A DNA stretch of 64,000 bases. Source: a virus. The translations under genes were made by a program, and so were the position numbers. Of the stretch, positions 1 to 7,200 are shown piece after piece; the first letter of the stretch is position 1, and each line of letters begins with the position of its first letter. The stretch is from positions 25,344 to 89,343 of the IMG/VR virus record IMGVR_UViG_3300019487_000026; one strand, given 5' to 3'. The notes beneath the pieces were generated by a model, which worked only from the letters and a program-made list of their open reading frames with translations, did not search any database and was not told where the DNA came from.

Positions 1-104
1 CGTCCGTCAATACGGATGATCACAGGCGTTCGACGCAAAAGTGCGCCTTGGGTTGTGGCTTCGTACTCTTTCATACGATCGCCGAGAGTGGTTTTGTCTG
101 TCAT
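1..104 (-). CDS. Thg1-like 3'-5' RNA polymerase (tRNA-His guanylyltransferase family), N-terminal part
   Basis: The first 34 codons are visible and the gene runs off the window edge. The N-terminus (LGDRMKEYE, then LLRRTPVIIRIDG) matches the start of the Thg1/TLP family, where the Asp of the IRIDG strand (residue 33) binds catalytic metal. Family members add nucleotides to tRNA 5' ends in the 3'-5' direction, either G-1 of tRNA-His or templated repair of a damaged acceptor stem. An AGGAGGT ribosome site lies at 111-117. The tRNA-His in this window already encodes G-1, so repair rather than G-1 addition may be the role (inference). Confidence 0.8.
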   Translation of the reverse strand, partial: MTDKTTLGDRMKEYEATTQGALLRRTPVIIRIDG

Positions 105-189
105 GGGTTTACCTCCTTCGAGATAGACAAAACATTCTCACATGGAACGGGTTGGTTGTCAAGGGGAAACCCAGTTGGACCCTCAAAGG

Positions 190-197
190 CATAAATA
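190..197 (+). promoter_or_regulatory. T4-type late promoter (CATAAATA)
   Basis: This octamer belongs to the T4 late consensus TATAAATA, read by a gp55-type sigma factor. In T4 the start site is about 6 nt after the last A, here near 203. It precedes the gene starting at 216. Confidence 0.6.
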
Positions 198-215
198 TCG
201 CAGGAGGAAAACACT

Positions 216-569
216 ATGAGCGACTATGATCCAGAGCATGATTTCGATCGACGAAGCGATGTAGAAAGCCGTCTTGACGCTCTTGAAATCGCTCGGGCAA
301 CCCAAAATCTTCAGCTGAAACAGACGACTGAGGAGCTCAGTACGGGTAAAGTCAAGTTCCAGACAATTGTTGATGCTCTCCACGATCAGCGAATTGAAAT
401 TGAACTACTCAAAACAATGCGAGAAGACATTGTTCAGATCAAAGAATGCGTTACGAAACTGAAGACCGCCGAACTTGAACGGAGAGGTGTGTGGAAGGTT
501 GTTGCTGTTGTTTCAGCTGTAATCACCTTCATCGTTCAGGGCTTGATTATGTACTTTACGTCGAAGTAA
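216..569 (+). CDS. coiled-coil protein with C-terminal membrane anchor
   Basis: 117 residues. Residues 15-90 are rich in Leu, Glu and Lys heptads (coiled coil), and a single hydrophobic helix near residues 93-113 (VVAVVSAVITFIVQG) ends the protein, so it is a tail-anchored membrane protein. Start chosen from the GGAGGAA site 8 nt upstream. The 3' end overlaps the convergent phoH-like gene by 14 bp. No family recognised. Confidence 0.75.
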   Translation: MSDYDPEHDFDRRSDVESRLDALEIARATQNLQLKQTTEELSTGKVKFQTIVDALHDQRIEIELLKTMREDIVQIKECVTKLKTAELERRGVWKVVAVVSAVITFIVQGLIMYFTSK

Positions 570-1329
570 TCTCTTCACACGCTACGATCCAATTCTTAAC
601 AAAATCGCTTCGAACGATGTCGTGATGTGTGAAGTGAATCACACTGAATTCTGGCATGCGTGAAACTACCTTGATATAATCTTCCATTCCGCTTGTATCG
701 AGTTTGCTTTTTCGAAGATCTGTCTGTGGCAAGTCGCCTACAAAGATCATTCGAGAGTGAACACCCAACCGCGTCATAATTGAATTGATTTCGTGGAAGT
801 TCATGTTCTGACCTTCGTCGACGATCACAATAGAGTGATCCCAAGTCAAACCACGAATGAAGGATGTCGTACAGAACACGACTCGTCCACCTGCCTTCAT
901 ATCCTCGTAGGACGATTGACGGCCTAGAAAATCCGCAAACATCTCTTGGTACGGAAGCTCATATAACATGGACTTTTCTTCAAGTGTACCGGGTAGGAAG
1001 CCTTGATCTCGTGTCGGAACAGCTGATCGAACAATGATGATTTGATCGATTGGGCTATCCTCACGGAGGAGTTCGTTTAGGGCCAGATAGATGGCGATGT
1101 AGGTCTTACCGGTTCCAGCAGAGCCGTGGGCACAAATGTGTTTGCCGGCGAGAAAATCGTGAAAGAATTCGTTTTGTGTAGGTGTTAGTGGTTTAATGTG
1201 TCTCAAATCGTGCTTACTCCATTTCTTGCGATGAGGTCCATCTTCTATAGCTTTTCCATTAAGAATAAGTGCGCGGGACAATTCCGCGATCCGTTCATTC
1301 CGGACGGATTTTCGGCTTCTTTTGGACAT
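556..1329 (-). CDS. phoH: PhoH-like P-loop ATPase
   Basis: 257 residues. The Walker A GSAGTGKT lies at about residues 69-76 and the Walker B VDEGQN at about 170-175, in the order and spacing of the PhoH/RhaB family (RNA-linked NTPases common in large phages and often phosphate-regulated in hosts). The start is the ATG after an AAGGAGG site; an upstream in-frame extension lacks one. A perfect late promoter lies about 90 bp upstream on this strand. The exact role in phages is not established. Confidence 0.85.
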   Translation of the reverse strand: MSKRSRKSVRNERIAELSRALILNGKAIEDGPHRKKWSKHDLRHIKPLTPTQNEFFHDFLAGKHICAHGSAGTGKTYIAIYLALNELLREDSPIDQIIIVRSAVPTRDQGFLPGTLEEKSMLYELPYQEMFADFLGRQSSYEDMKAGGRVVFCTTSFIRGLTWDHSIVIVDEGQNMNFHEINSIMTRLGVHSRMIFVGDLPQTDLRKSKLDTSGMEDYIKVVSRMPEFSVIHFTHHDIVRSDFVKNWIVACEEITST

Positions 1330-1420
1330 AGTGAGCCTCCTTGGTAAGAAAGATACGGCGGGTTTACAGCAGGATGGAACTGCAGAAAAAACTTTGAACA
1401 AGTGCAATCAGTCATGTTTG

Positions 1421-1428
1421 TATTTATA
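1421..1428 (-). promoter_or_regulatory. T4-type late promoter (TATAAATA)
   Basis: Perfect match to the T4 late consensus on the minus strand, with predicted start near 1415. It is followed by an 85 nt leader and then the phoH-like gene. Confidence 0.65.
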
Positions 1429-1469
1429 ATTCGCAGGGAAAAAGTCCCCTTTCCCTTTGTAAACAATGC

Positions 1470-1766
1470 TCACTTGTTCCAGTTGTCTTTTGCTCCCAAG
1501 GAATAAATATTACCAAAGCCAAGCTGAACAGCATAGTTCAGTGCAGCTCGTAAGTCTTCGTCGTCGTTTGTGTCGGCGAAAAAAATCAGTTGTGTGTTTT
1601 TGGGATGTTTTAGGAGAGACGAAATTTGTCGGAGCGAGATATTGATCGCACCCGGCAACGTGCCATCTCGAAACGAGGTCGGTGGACGAACGTCAATAAG
1701 AAGCCCACCTTTCTTTTCGATGAGCTTCTTTGCCTTCATTCCATTAATTTTTTGTCCAACAAACAT
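1470..1766 (-). CDS. rhodanese-like domain protein lacking the catalytic Cys
   Basis: 98 residues. It has the rhodanese fold signature (GGLLIDVRPPTSFRDGTLPG, residues 20-39, and a later strand-loop), but where active sulfurtransferases have a Cys loop the sequence reads LIFFADTNDDE, with no Cys. It is probably a binding or regulatory version. The ATG overlaps the stop of the upstream MazG-like gene (TGATG), so the two are likely translationally coupled. Confidence 0.7.
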   Translation of the reverse strand: MFVGQKINGMKAKKLIEKKGGLLIDVRPPTSFRDGTLPGAINISLRQISSLLKHPKNTQLIFFADTNDDEDLRAALNYAVQLGFGNIYSLGAKDNWNK

Positions 1767-2407
1767 CAATAGTCCAAATTGTCATGGGGAAAATCGGTCC
1801 CCCCAAATGCATAGCTTTCTTCAACCTTTGCTCTAGCATCACCACCCTCTAGGATTTTTCTTTCGGCATCAACATTTCGGTCAATTGTAGCTGTCGCATT
1901 GAATTGACGACCTTTGTTGCGAGCACGAAGCTTTGCTTGATTTGTTTCTAGGATTTGTTCCCACGATACACCAAGCGTATCGACCATGATAGCTTGATAC
2001 CAGGCGAGATCACCAAGTTCTTCTTGGAGATTGACTGGGTCCATTTGGGGCCATGACTGTAGTTGTTTATGCATTACGTTAAGAAGCTCTGTGGCCTCTG
2101 TTGCGATGCCGATGATTGCGTGAAACAAGCGAGGATCAATAGGTTGCTTATAGTCTTCATTGCGGAGGGGCCGATATTCACCAGCACTGAGACGATTTGC
2201 ATTTTCTGCGAGCAGCCCAACTTCATGATTCCATTTTTCAGGTGCAACAGGCTTTCCGTAGAAAACATTCTTTTTGACCATGTCAAGCAGATTTCCGGCG
2301 GAAATCATTGCTCCAAGAACTCGTGAGAGAATTACAGGATCGGCTTGAACTGCATCAATGCGACTTTCGGTTTCAATCGCACCTTGAACGTATTCTTGTA
2401 GATTCAT
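1766..2407 (-). CDS. mazG: MazG-like nucleotide pyrophosphohydrolase
   Basis: 213 residues. The central region has TEATELLNV followed by LQEELGDLAWYQ, the paired acidic motif (ExxE and ExxD) of the all-alpha NTP pyrophosphatase family, which binds Mg and hydrolyses (d)NTPs or ppGpp-like nucleotides. It is longer at both ends than minimal MazG domains. The start has a GGAGAAC site. Phage MazG is usually linked to nucleotide pools or alarmone control. Confidence 0.75.
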   Translation of the reverse strand: MNLQEYVQGAIETESRIDAVQADPVILSRVLGAMISAGNLLDMVKKNVFYGKPVAPEKWNHEVGLLAENANRLSAGEYRPLRNEDYKQPIDPRLFHAIIGIATEATELLNVMHKQLQSWPQMDPVNLQEELGDLAWYQAIMVDTLGVSWEQILETNQAKLRARNKGRQFNATATIDRNVDAERKILEGGDARAKVEESYAFGGTDFPHDNLDY

Positions 2408-2480
2408 TTTTATTGTTCTCCTTGGTTGTTCAACATTATAAGTTGTTCAAGCAAGGTTCACAACTTGAGCCATTTATCTT

Positions 2481-2582
2481 TGGAGCGGATACCGAGAGTC
2501 GAACTCGGGACTGGACCTTATTATAAGCACTTTGTCAAATGCTCATAGGCAAGGTTCCGTTTTACCACTAAACTATATCCGC
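2481..2582 (-). tRNA. trnG: tRNA-Gly(GCC) with a 28-nt hairpin inserted after the anticodon
   Basis: The acceptor GCGGATA/TATCCGC, the D-arm, the T-arm CCGAG-TTCGACT-CTCGG and encoded CCA are all normal. The anticodon arm reads GGAACC-TTGCC, then 28 extra nt (2520-2547), then AA-GGTCC. Removing the 28 nt restores the standard loop TTGCCAA. The insert forms an 8-bp stem (TATGAGCA with TGCTTATA, one G-T). It is either a small intron-like insert or an extended, non-decoding arm. A normal Gly(GCC) tRNA exists at 38437. Confidence 0.8.
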
Positions 2583-2609
2583 CTAGTATGTTTCGAAAGA
2601 GGTTTGCAG

Positions 2610-2616
2610 TATTTAC
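2610..2616 (-). promoter_or_regulatory. possible late promoter (GTAAATA) for tRNA-Gly
   Basis: A weaker variant of the late octamer on the minus strand, 28 bp upstream of the tRNA-Gly 5' end. Confidence 0.35.
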
Positions 2617-2643
2617 GATCTAACGTATAATGTCAACGGGATA

Positions 2644-2651
2644 CATAAATA
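2644..2651 (+). promoter_or_regulatory. T4-type late promoter (CATAAATA)
   Basis: Late octamer with predicted start near 2657, just before the plcP-like gene at 2671. Confidence 0.6.
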
Positions 2652-2670
2652 TGGGTCAAAAGGACCAAAC

Positions 2671-3423
2671 ATGCGGTATCGAACGATTTGGTTGAGCGAC
2701 ATACATCTCGGCACTCGCGGCTGCCAAACAGAACAGCTTCTCGATTTCCTGAAGAGCAACGAAAGCGAATACCTCTTCCTTGTTGGTGATATAATTGATT
2801 TCTGGTCGCTAAAAAGAGTCCCATACTGGCCAAGGTCGCACAATACAATTGTTCAAAAAATTCTCCGTAAAGCTCGCAATGGTACCTCGGTGATTTTCAT
2901 TCCAGGCAACCACGATGAAATTCTTCGAAACTATTTGAATCACTCTTTCGGCGACATTCGATTATTTGAAGAATACACACACGTGCTGGCTAATGGAATG
3001 AAGGTACATTGTTTGCACGGCGATATCTTTGATATCATCACAAAATATCATAAGTGGGTGGCCGTTCTTGGTGATGTTGCCTACGATTTTCTTTTGTGGC
3101 TAAATCGCAACTTTAATTGGTTCCGAAAAAAGCTCGGAATGGGCTACTGGTCGATTTCGGCCGCAATCAAACTTGCCGTCAAGCAAGCTGTGAGCTACAT
3201 TAGTGATTTTGAAAACAGTGTGATTGAGTATGCAGAGATCAACAACGTTGAGGCGATCCTGTGTGGTCATATTCATCACGCTGAAATCCGACAAAGTGGA
3301 AAAGTTTTATACATTAACACAGGCGACTGGGTCGAGAGTTGTACGGCAATTGTCGAACACTTTGATGGTCGTTTAGAACTAATACGGTGGACAGATGAAG
3401 CAAAAGATATTGATAATAACTGA
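2671..3423 (+). CDS. plcP: PlcP-like metallophosphoesterase (phospholipase C of lipid remodelling)
   Basis: 250 residues of calcineurin-like phosphoesterase: DIHLG (10-14), GD (39-40), GNHDE (79-83), HGD (116-118) and GHIHH (199-203) supply the metal ligands. Overall it resembles rhizobial and marine PlcP, often annotated as UDP-diacylglucosamine diphosphatase, which cleaves phosphatidylcholine and -ethanolamine to diacylglycerol when phosphate is short. The next gene overlaps it by 29 bp and is an Agt-type glycosyltransferase, the same order as in bacteria that replace phospholipids with glycolipids. LpxH-type activity is the alternative. Confidence 0.75.
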   Translation: MRYRTIWLSDIHLGTRGCQTEQLLDFLKSNESEYLFLVGDIIDFWSLKRVPYWPRSHNTIVQKILRKARNGTSVIFIPGNHDEILRNYLNHSFGDIRLFEEYTHVLANGMKVHCLHGDIFDIITKYHKWVAVLGDVAYDFLLWLNRNFNWFRKKLGMGYWSISAAIKLAVKQAVSYISDFENSVIEYAEINNVEAILCGHIHHAEIRQSGKVLYINTGDWVESCTAIVEHFDGRLELIRWTDEAKDIDNN

Positions 3424-4399
3424 TGCGTGGGAGCCACAGGTCAATGGTGTTGTTCGAACACTAAAGACAACAGTTCAACATCTAATTGAAAAAGACTATG
3501 ATGTTTTTGTGATTCATCCTCAGATGTTCTGTAGTGTTCCGCTGCCGGGCTATAACGAAATTCGTTTATCACTCTTTCCTCGTCGAAGAGTCGGGAAACT
3601 GATCAAAGAATTTTGTCCGGATTATATCCACATTTCAACGGAAGGTCCTCTTGGTTGGGCTGCACGCAACTATTGCGTGAAGCATAAACTCGGCTTCTCA
3701 ACCGCATATCACACAATGTTTCCAGAGTACGTTAACATTCGGTGGGGCCTACCAGCATCATGGGGCTACAGTGTTGTTCGTAAATTTCACAAGCCGGCGG
3801 GGCGAGTGATGGTTGCCACACAAGCATTGAAAGAACAACTTCAGCTTCATAGTTTCAAGAACTCATTTGGGGAGTGGACTCGGGGCGTCGATCATGAAAT
3901 GTTCCACCCAAAACGTCGAACGGCGAGTGCTCGACCGTATGCTCTATATGTTGGTCGTGTGTCTCACGAAAAGAATCTCGAAGCATTTCTCTCGTTAGAT
4001 CTTCCCGATCTCGACAAGATTGTTATTGGCAAGGGACCACATCTTGAAGCGTTGCGAGCGCGGTTTCCCAAGACGTTCTTTATTGGTGAGCGAAAAGGTG
4101 AGGAGCTTGCAACGTACTATGCGTCAGCAGAAGTATTTGTGTTTCCAAGCAAAACAGACACGTTTGGTCTTGTTATGATTGAATCGCTTGCTTCCGGAAC
4201 ACCTGTAGCTGCTTATGATGTAGCTAATACGAGGGCAATTCTGTATAAAACAACTGGAGCATGCGAAGAGGATCTTGGCGTAGCGATTACCAATGCTCGA
4301 AAGCTATCCAGAAATATGTGTAGGCTTGCAGGAACTACGTTGACGTGGCAACGTGCAACGGGGCAGTTTTTGGCGAACTTGGTTCCTGCCTATCCGTAA
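3395..4399 (+). CDS. agt: Agt-like GT4 glycosyltransferase (glycolipid synthesis)
   Basis: 334 residues, GT-B fold of family GT4. The N-terminal domain begins ILIITDAWEPQVNGVVRTL, typical of SqdX/Agt-type diacylglycerol glycosyltransferases. The C-terminal domain has the nucleotide-sugar site FPSKTDTFGLVMIES (around 252-266). The likely reaction is sugar transfer from a UDP-sugar to diacylglycerol, the product of PlcP. It starts inside plcP (coupled). Its last 65 bp overlap the convergent deformylase gene, and the final ~40 residues look atypical for the family. Confidence 0.75.
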   Translation: MKQKILIITDAWEPQVNGVVRTLKTTVQHLIEKDYDVFVIHPQMFCSVPLPGYNEIRLSLFPRRRVGKLIKEFCPDYIHISTEGPLGWAARNYCVKHKLGFSTAYHTMFPEYVNIRWGLPASWGYSVVRKFHKPAGRVMVATQALKEQLQLHSFKNSFGEWTRGVDHEMFHPKRRTASARPYALYVGRVSHEKNLEAFLSLDLPDLDKIVIGKGPHLEALRARFPKTFFIGERKGEELATYYASAEVFVFPSKTDTFGLVMIESLASGTPVAAYDVANTRAILYKTTGACEEDLGVAITNARKLSRNMCRLAGTTLTWQRATGQFLANLVPAYP

Positions 4400-4808
4400 A
4401 CAAAATTCCGTCGAGATGGTCAATCTCGTGTTGAATACAAGCGGCATCAAGACCCTTGAGAAATGTTGTGTGTTCTTCGCCCGACGATTCAAAAAATTTC
4501 ACCCGAACCTCTTGAGCTCGTCTCACGTAGCAAAATTTACCAGGGGATGAAAGACAACCTTCGTAAGACAGTTGCTCACCAATCCGCTCGAGAATTTCAG
4601 GATTGACAAGAACGTATGGCCACTCAGCCGTTACGATAAGTCGAATTGATTTACCAACTTGTGGCGCTGCCAGTCCGATGCCATTATGCATGTACATTGT
4701 TGTGGCCATGTCAACTGCAAGATTCCATAGCTCGTCGTCGAACTCCGTCACAGGTTGTGCGACAAGACGGAGGATCGGATCAGTGTCAGGGAGCAAGGCT
4801 TCAATCAC
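4335..4808 (-). CDS. def: peptide deformylase
   Basis: 157 residues with all three family motifs: GIGLAAPQ (43-50), EGCLS (83-87, metal Cys) and QHEIDH (126-131, metal His pair and catalytic Glu). It removes the formyl group from new proteins, co-translationally. GTG start overlapping the stop of the upstream small gene. Phage deformylases are known, mainly from cyanophages, and usually resemble short versions like this one. Confidence 0.9.
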   Translation of the reverse strand: MIEALLPDTDPILRLVAQPVTEFDDELWNLAVDMATTMYMHNGIGLAAPQVGKSIRLIVTAEWPYVLVNPEILERIGEQLSYEGCLSSPGKFCYVRRAQEVRVKFFESSGEEHTTFLKGLDAACIQHEIDHLDGILFTDRQEPSSPKTAPLHVATST

Positions 4809-5016
4809 GGGGAGCGATTTTGAAAGGTGGGAGTTGTGACATCAATTTGTTGAATTCTTCATGAACACCGAGCATCTGAGCCAATTCAACAACGATAAGG
4901 ACATTTTTCATATCGTCCTCGGCGTTCCCACAACGTTTGAAGTCACGAAGTAAAATCAAAGCAAGGGCGAGTTGTTCTCGCCCTGCTTCGTTCAGATCAT
5001 TTAACGTCTTTGCCAT
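4801..5016 (-). CDS. small protein of unknown function
   Basis: 71 residues, mostly helical and rich in Leu and Glu. It sits directly upstream of and overlaps def by 8 bp, so they are probably translated together. No family recognised. Confidence 0.65.
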   Translation of the reverse strand: MAKTLNDLNEAGREQLALALILLRDFKRCGNAEDDMKNVLIVVELAQMLGVHEEFNKLMSQLPPFKIAPRD

Positions 5017-5020
5017 TGAT

Positions 5021-5605
5021 CTAGTGTGGCTTTGGCGGGTTGAGCAGACGTGAAATCGGCTTGACCTGCTTCAACAAGAATTCCATCTGATCCGCAAGAA
5101 TGTTGCGATTCATAAGAATCAAGTATTCAGCGCGGTTCGGCGCATACGGCACGTAGAGCAACTTCATGTGAGCTTCTTCCGGAGTACGGTTGTCCTTCAC
5201 CTTGTTGCAACCACCACAAGCAGTTACGACGTTTTCCCAACGGTCCTTACCACCACGCGAGCGCGGCGTCACGTGATCACGTGTCAAGTCTTCGTACTTG
5301 AACATGCCACCACAGTACGCACACATCTGATGGTCGCGACGGAAGAGGGCACGGTTGGTCAGCACTGGCGTGCGGTGAATGTGCGTATCAGCAACTTCAC
5401 CAGCAACAGCAATGATGGAGTTCAGGTCCATAAACGAACGGTCGCCCGTTAGTCGTGAACGACCACCGTAGACAGTGTATCCGTCGGTACCGACTGCCCA
5501 CGCAACGAGATCTTTCGCGTAGTAATACACGGCGTCTTCGTACGTAATCCAACGGCATGGATTTCCAGCCTTGTCGAGCTGGAGAATCAGCGGATGTTCA
5601 GCCAT
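5021..5605 (-). CDS. HNH endonuclease family protein
   Basis: 194 residues. The HNH core has CAYCGG and CGGCNK zinc pairs flanking LTRDHVTPRSRGG, with the catalytic His in the DH pair. The N-terminal ~90 residues are outside the core. This layout is a stand-alone HNH protein widespread in bacteria and phages. Start fixed by an AGGAGGT site just upstream; a GTAAATA late-promoter variant lies at 5633-5639 on the same strand. Confidence 0.85.
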   Translation of the reverse strand: MAEHPLILQLDKAGNPCRWITYEDAVYYYAKDLVAWAVGTDGYTVYGGRSRLTGDRSFMDLNSIIAVAGEVADTHIHRTPVLTNRALFRRDHQMCAYCGGMFKYEDLTRDHVTPRSRGGKDRWENVVTACGGCNKVKDNRTPEEAHMKLLYVPYAPNRAEYLILMNRNILADQMEFLLKQVKPISRLLNPPKPH

Positions 5606-5679
5606 AATACACCTCCTCACTTGTTTCACAAGTATTTACGTGTGAATCTGTGGAACTGTACACAGAATATGTAATAAGG

Positions 5680-6003
5680 TCAACTAATTGTCTCTTCATT
5701 TTCTTTCTCCTGTAAAAGCTTGAATTTCCGAAGTGGTTTACGTTGTTGATCATACAAAGGCTGTGTGGCAATTGCCGTATTGCCTGTGTCATAATCTGGT
5801 TCGAAAAACAATTCAAATTCAATTCCATGTCGTCCAAGATATTGTGCAACATTCATTAGGTGGTGCTGATCCTTCACACCACACAGCACAATGTGCAATG
5901 GTTGTTCGGGTTTTTCGAATCGAAAGCTCGCTTCACTTGCTGCATGAGAAGCTTGCACGATTTGTTGTGGGTGCGACAAATCTTCTCGGACGAAAATATA
6001 CAT
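5680..6003 (-). CDS. PTH2-like protein (peptidyl-tRNA hydrolase type 2 fold)
   Basis: 107 residues. It starts YIFVREDL and has QIVQASHAASEA (18-29), like the K-x-AAQ-x-AHAA motif of archaeal/eukaryotic Pth2, and a late FEPDYDTGNTAIA segment comparable with the Pth2 active-site loop. Pth2 releases peptides from stalled peptidyl-tRNA. The invariant Lys of true Pth2 is not evident, so activity is uncertain. It fits the tRNA-rich setting. Confidence 0.55.
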   Translation of the reverse strand: MYIFVREDLSHPQQIVQASHAASEASFRFEKPEQPLHIVLCGVKDQHHLMNVAQYLGRHGIEFELFFEPDYDTGNTAIATQPLYDQQRKPLRKFKLLQEKENEETIS

Positions 6004-6017
6004 ATATGGAATCTAGC

Positions 6018-6398
6018 TCATTTGTGTGCCTCCAAAACTGTAAGGATGTTTGTCCAATGTTCTTCGGTGAGTGTTTCACCATAGCGCATGCAGAACGGAA
6101 CCGCCCAGCCATACTTCTGGCCTGACCTTTCGTGATGCTCACGCTGTGTTTTGCGATGTTTGATGTTGAATTTGAGATTGTTTACTGCGTACTCAAACGT
6201 ACGCCATGGATTTTTATTGTAGTGGCTGTTGATTTTCTTTTCGTTCACGAATGGCGAAAACCCGCAACGTAAATCACGGCCTCGAATCAGATTGTAAAGA
6301 ACGTGATCTTGCGTCGTGGCGATCTTACCACGCGAAAGTTGGCGGAATGCTTCTTGGTACTGCTTAAATTGCTGTTTGTCAGGAATGACGTAATTCAT
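6018..6398 (-). CDS. conserved phage protein of unknown function
   Basis: 126 residues, basic, with no clear motif. An AGGAGT site precedes the start. A 13-codon upstream reading frame (6504-6545) and a strong hairpin (around 6469-6489) lie in its leader, hinting at regulated expression. Confidence 0.7.
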   Translation of the reverse strand: MNYVIPDKQQFKQYQEAFRQLSRGKIATTQDHVLYNLIRGRDLRCGFSPFVNEKKINSHYNKNPWRTFEYAVNNLKFNIKHRKTQREHHERSGQKYGWAVPFCMRYGETLTEEHWTNILTVLEAHK

Positions 6399-6503
6399 TT
6401 TGTAAACTCCTAGTCAATGGTTAAAGGTAAAAACCGCGGAAAATGCCGACTAGGGCGTTTACGGAGGGATCCTAGGTCTACAAACCTAGGTGAACGGGCG
6501 AAT

Positions 6504-6545
6504 CTACCCGCGTTTGACTGGCTGAATCATTGTTTCTTTAGTCAT
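6504..6545 (-). CDS. possible 13-residue leader peptide
   Basis: Encodes MTKETMIQPVKRG with a good AAAGGAA site 8 nt upstream. It stops before an inverted repeat (CCTAGGT ... ACCTAGG) that precedes the gene ending at 6018. The arrangement resembles an attenuator leader, but this is inference only. Confidence 0.35.
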   Translation of the reverse strand: MTKETMIQPVKRG

Positions 6546-6602
6546 GTGAAAATTCCTTTCGACGAAAGTATATATGTCTTGTCCCTCTTTGTCAACGAGG
6601 CC

Positions 6603-6610
6603 GATAAATA
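6603..6610 (+). promoter_or_regulatory. T4-type late promoter (GATAAATA), leaderless
   Basis: The predicted start (+6 from the last A) is 6616, exactly the A of the next gene's ATG, and no Shine-Dalgarno sequence is present. Confidence 0.6.
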
Positions 6611-6615
6611 TCTAC

Positions 6616-6921
6616 ATGAAACTCAACGAGATTACCCGCCGCGCCTTCTTGGGCGCCATTCTAGGAACCGCTGCAACAGTCGCAATGGGGCAGCCTCATC
6701 GTCCGTATGACCCGAACAACGATCCTTGGGATAAGCTTCATCAAGGTATGACATACGGAGAAGTTCACGCGTTGCTTGGTGAGCCGACCCGCATAAAAAC
6801 ATGGGGTGAAATAACGAACTGGGAATACGGGATGGCAACAGTTCGATTCTGGAAAGGCAAACTGACCGATTGGTCTTATCCTGGTGCTAAAAAGAATCGG
6901 GGTCCGTCGCATCCGAAGTAA
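6616..6921 (+). CDS. exported SmpA/OmlA(BamE)-like small protein with Tat-type signal
   Basis: 101 residues. The N-terminus TRRAFLGAILGTAATVA looks like a twin-arginine or Sec export signal. The mature part (GMTYGEVHALLGEPTRIKTW, then an aromatic strand) resembles the SmpA/OmlA fold of outer-membrane assembly lipoproteins, though there is no lipobox Cys. Predicted to be made from a leaderless late message. Role in the phage unknown; possibly envelope modification. Confidence 0.65.
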   Translation: MKLNEITRRAFLGAILGTAATVAMGQPHRPYDPNNDPWDKLHQGMTYGEVHALLGEPTRIKTWGEITNWEYGMATVRFWKGKLTDWSYPGAKKNRGPSHPK

Positions 6922-7126
6922 TCACGACCATGTCGTCGGTTCGAACATTGCGAACGAGTGCATGTGGTCTTGTGCCCTTAACAATGAAGCAGGTGCAATG
7001 ACACTGTGGTCGAAACATACATCCTAGAATTTCAAGTGCTTTATCAACTGCTTCGTCAATTCTTTTGAAGGGGTGGGCTTGGTAATTCTTTCCAGTTGAG
7101 CGTTCTACACGAAAAAAGAAATCCAT
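6887..7126 (-). CDS. small protein of unknown function
   Basis: 79 residues, with CMFRPQCHCTCF (three Cys and one His) in the middle, a possible metal site. AAGGAG site upstream. Its 3' end overlaps the convergent gene by 35 bp. Confidence 0.65.
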   Translation of the reverse strand: MDFFFRVERSTGKNYQAHPFKRIDEAVDKALEILGCMFRPQCHCTCFIVKGTRPHALVRNVRTDDMVVITSDATDPDSF

Positions 7127-7200
7127 TGGATGGTCTCCTTATTGTTTTGCAATAGTTTAAATTGTTAAAACAGGTAAAACAACTACAAGAAAGATTTTAT

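Noticed and set aside
6434-6525. Possible tRNA on either strand
   Set aside because: An anticodon-like hairpin exists, but the T-arm and acceptor pairing fail on both strands.
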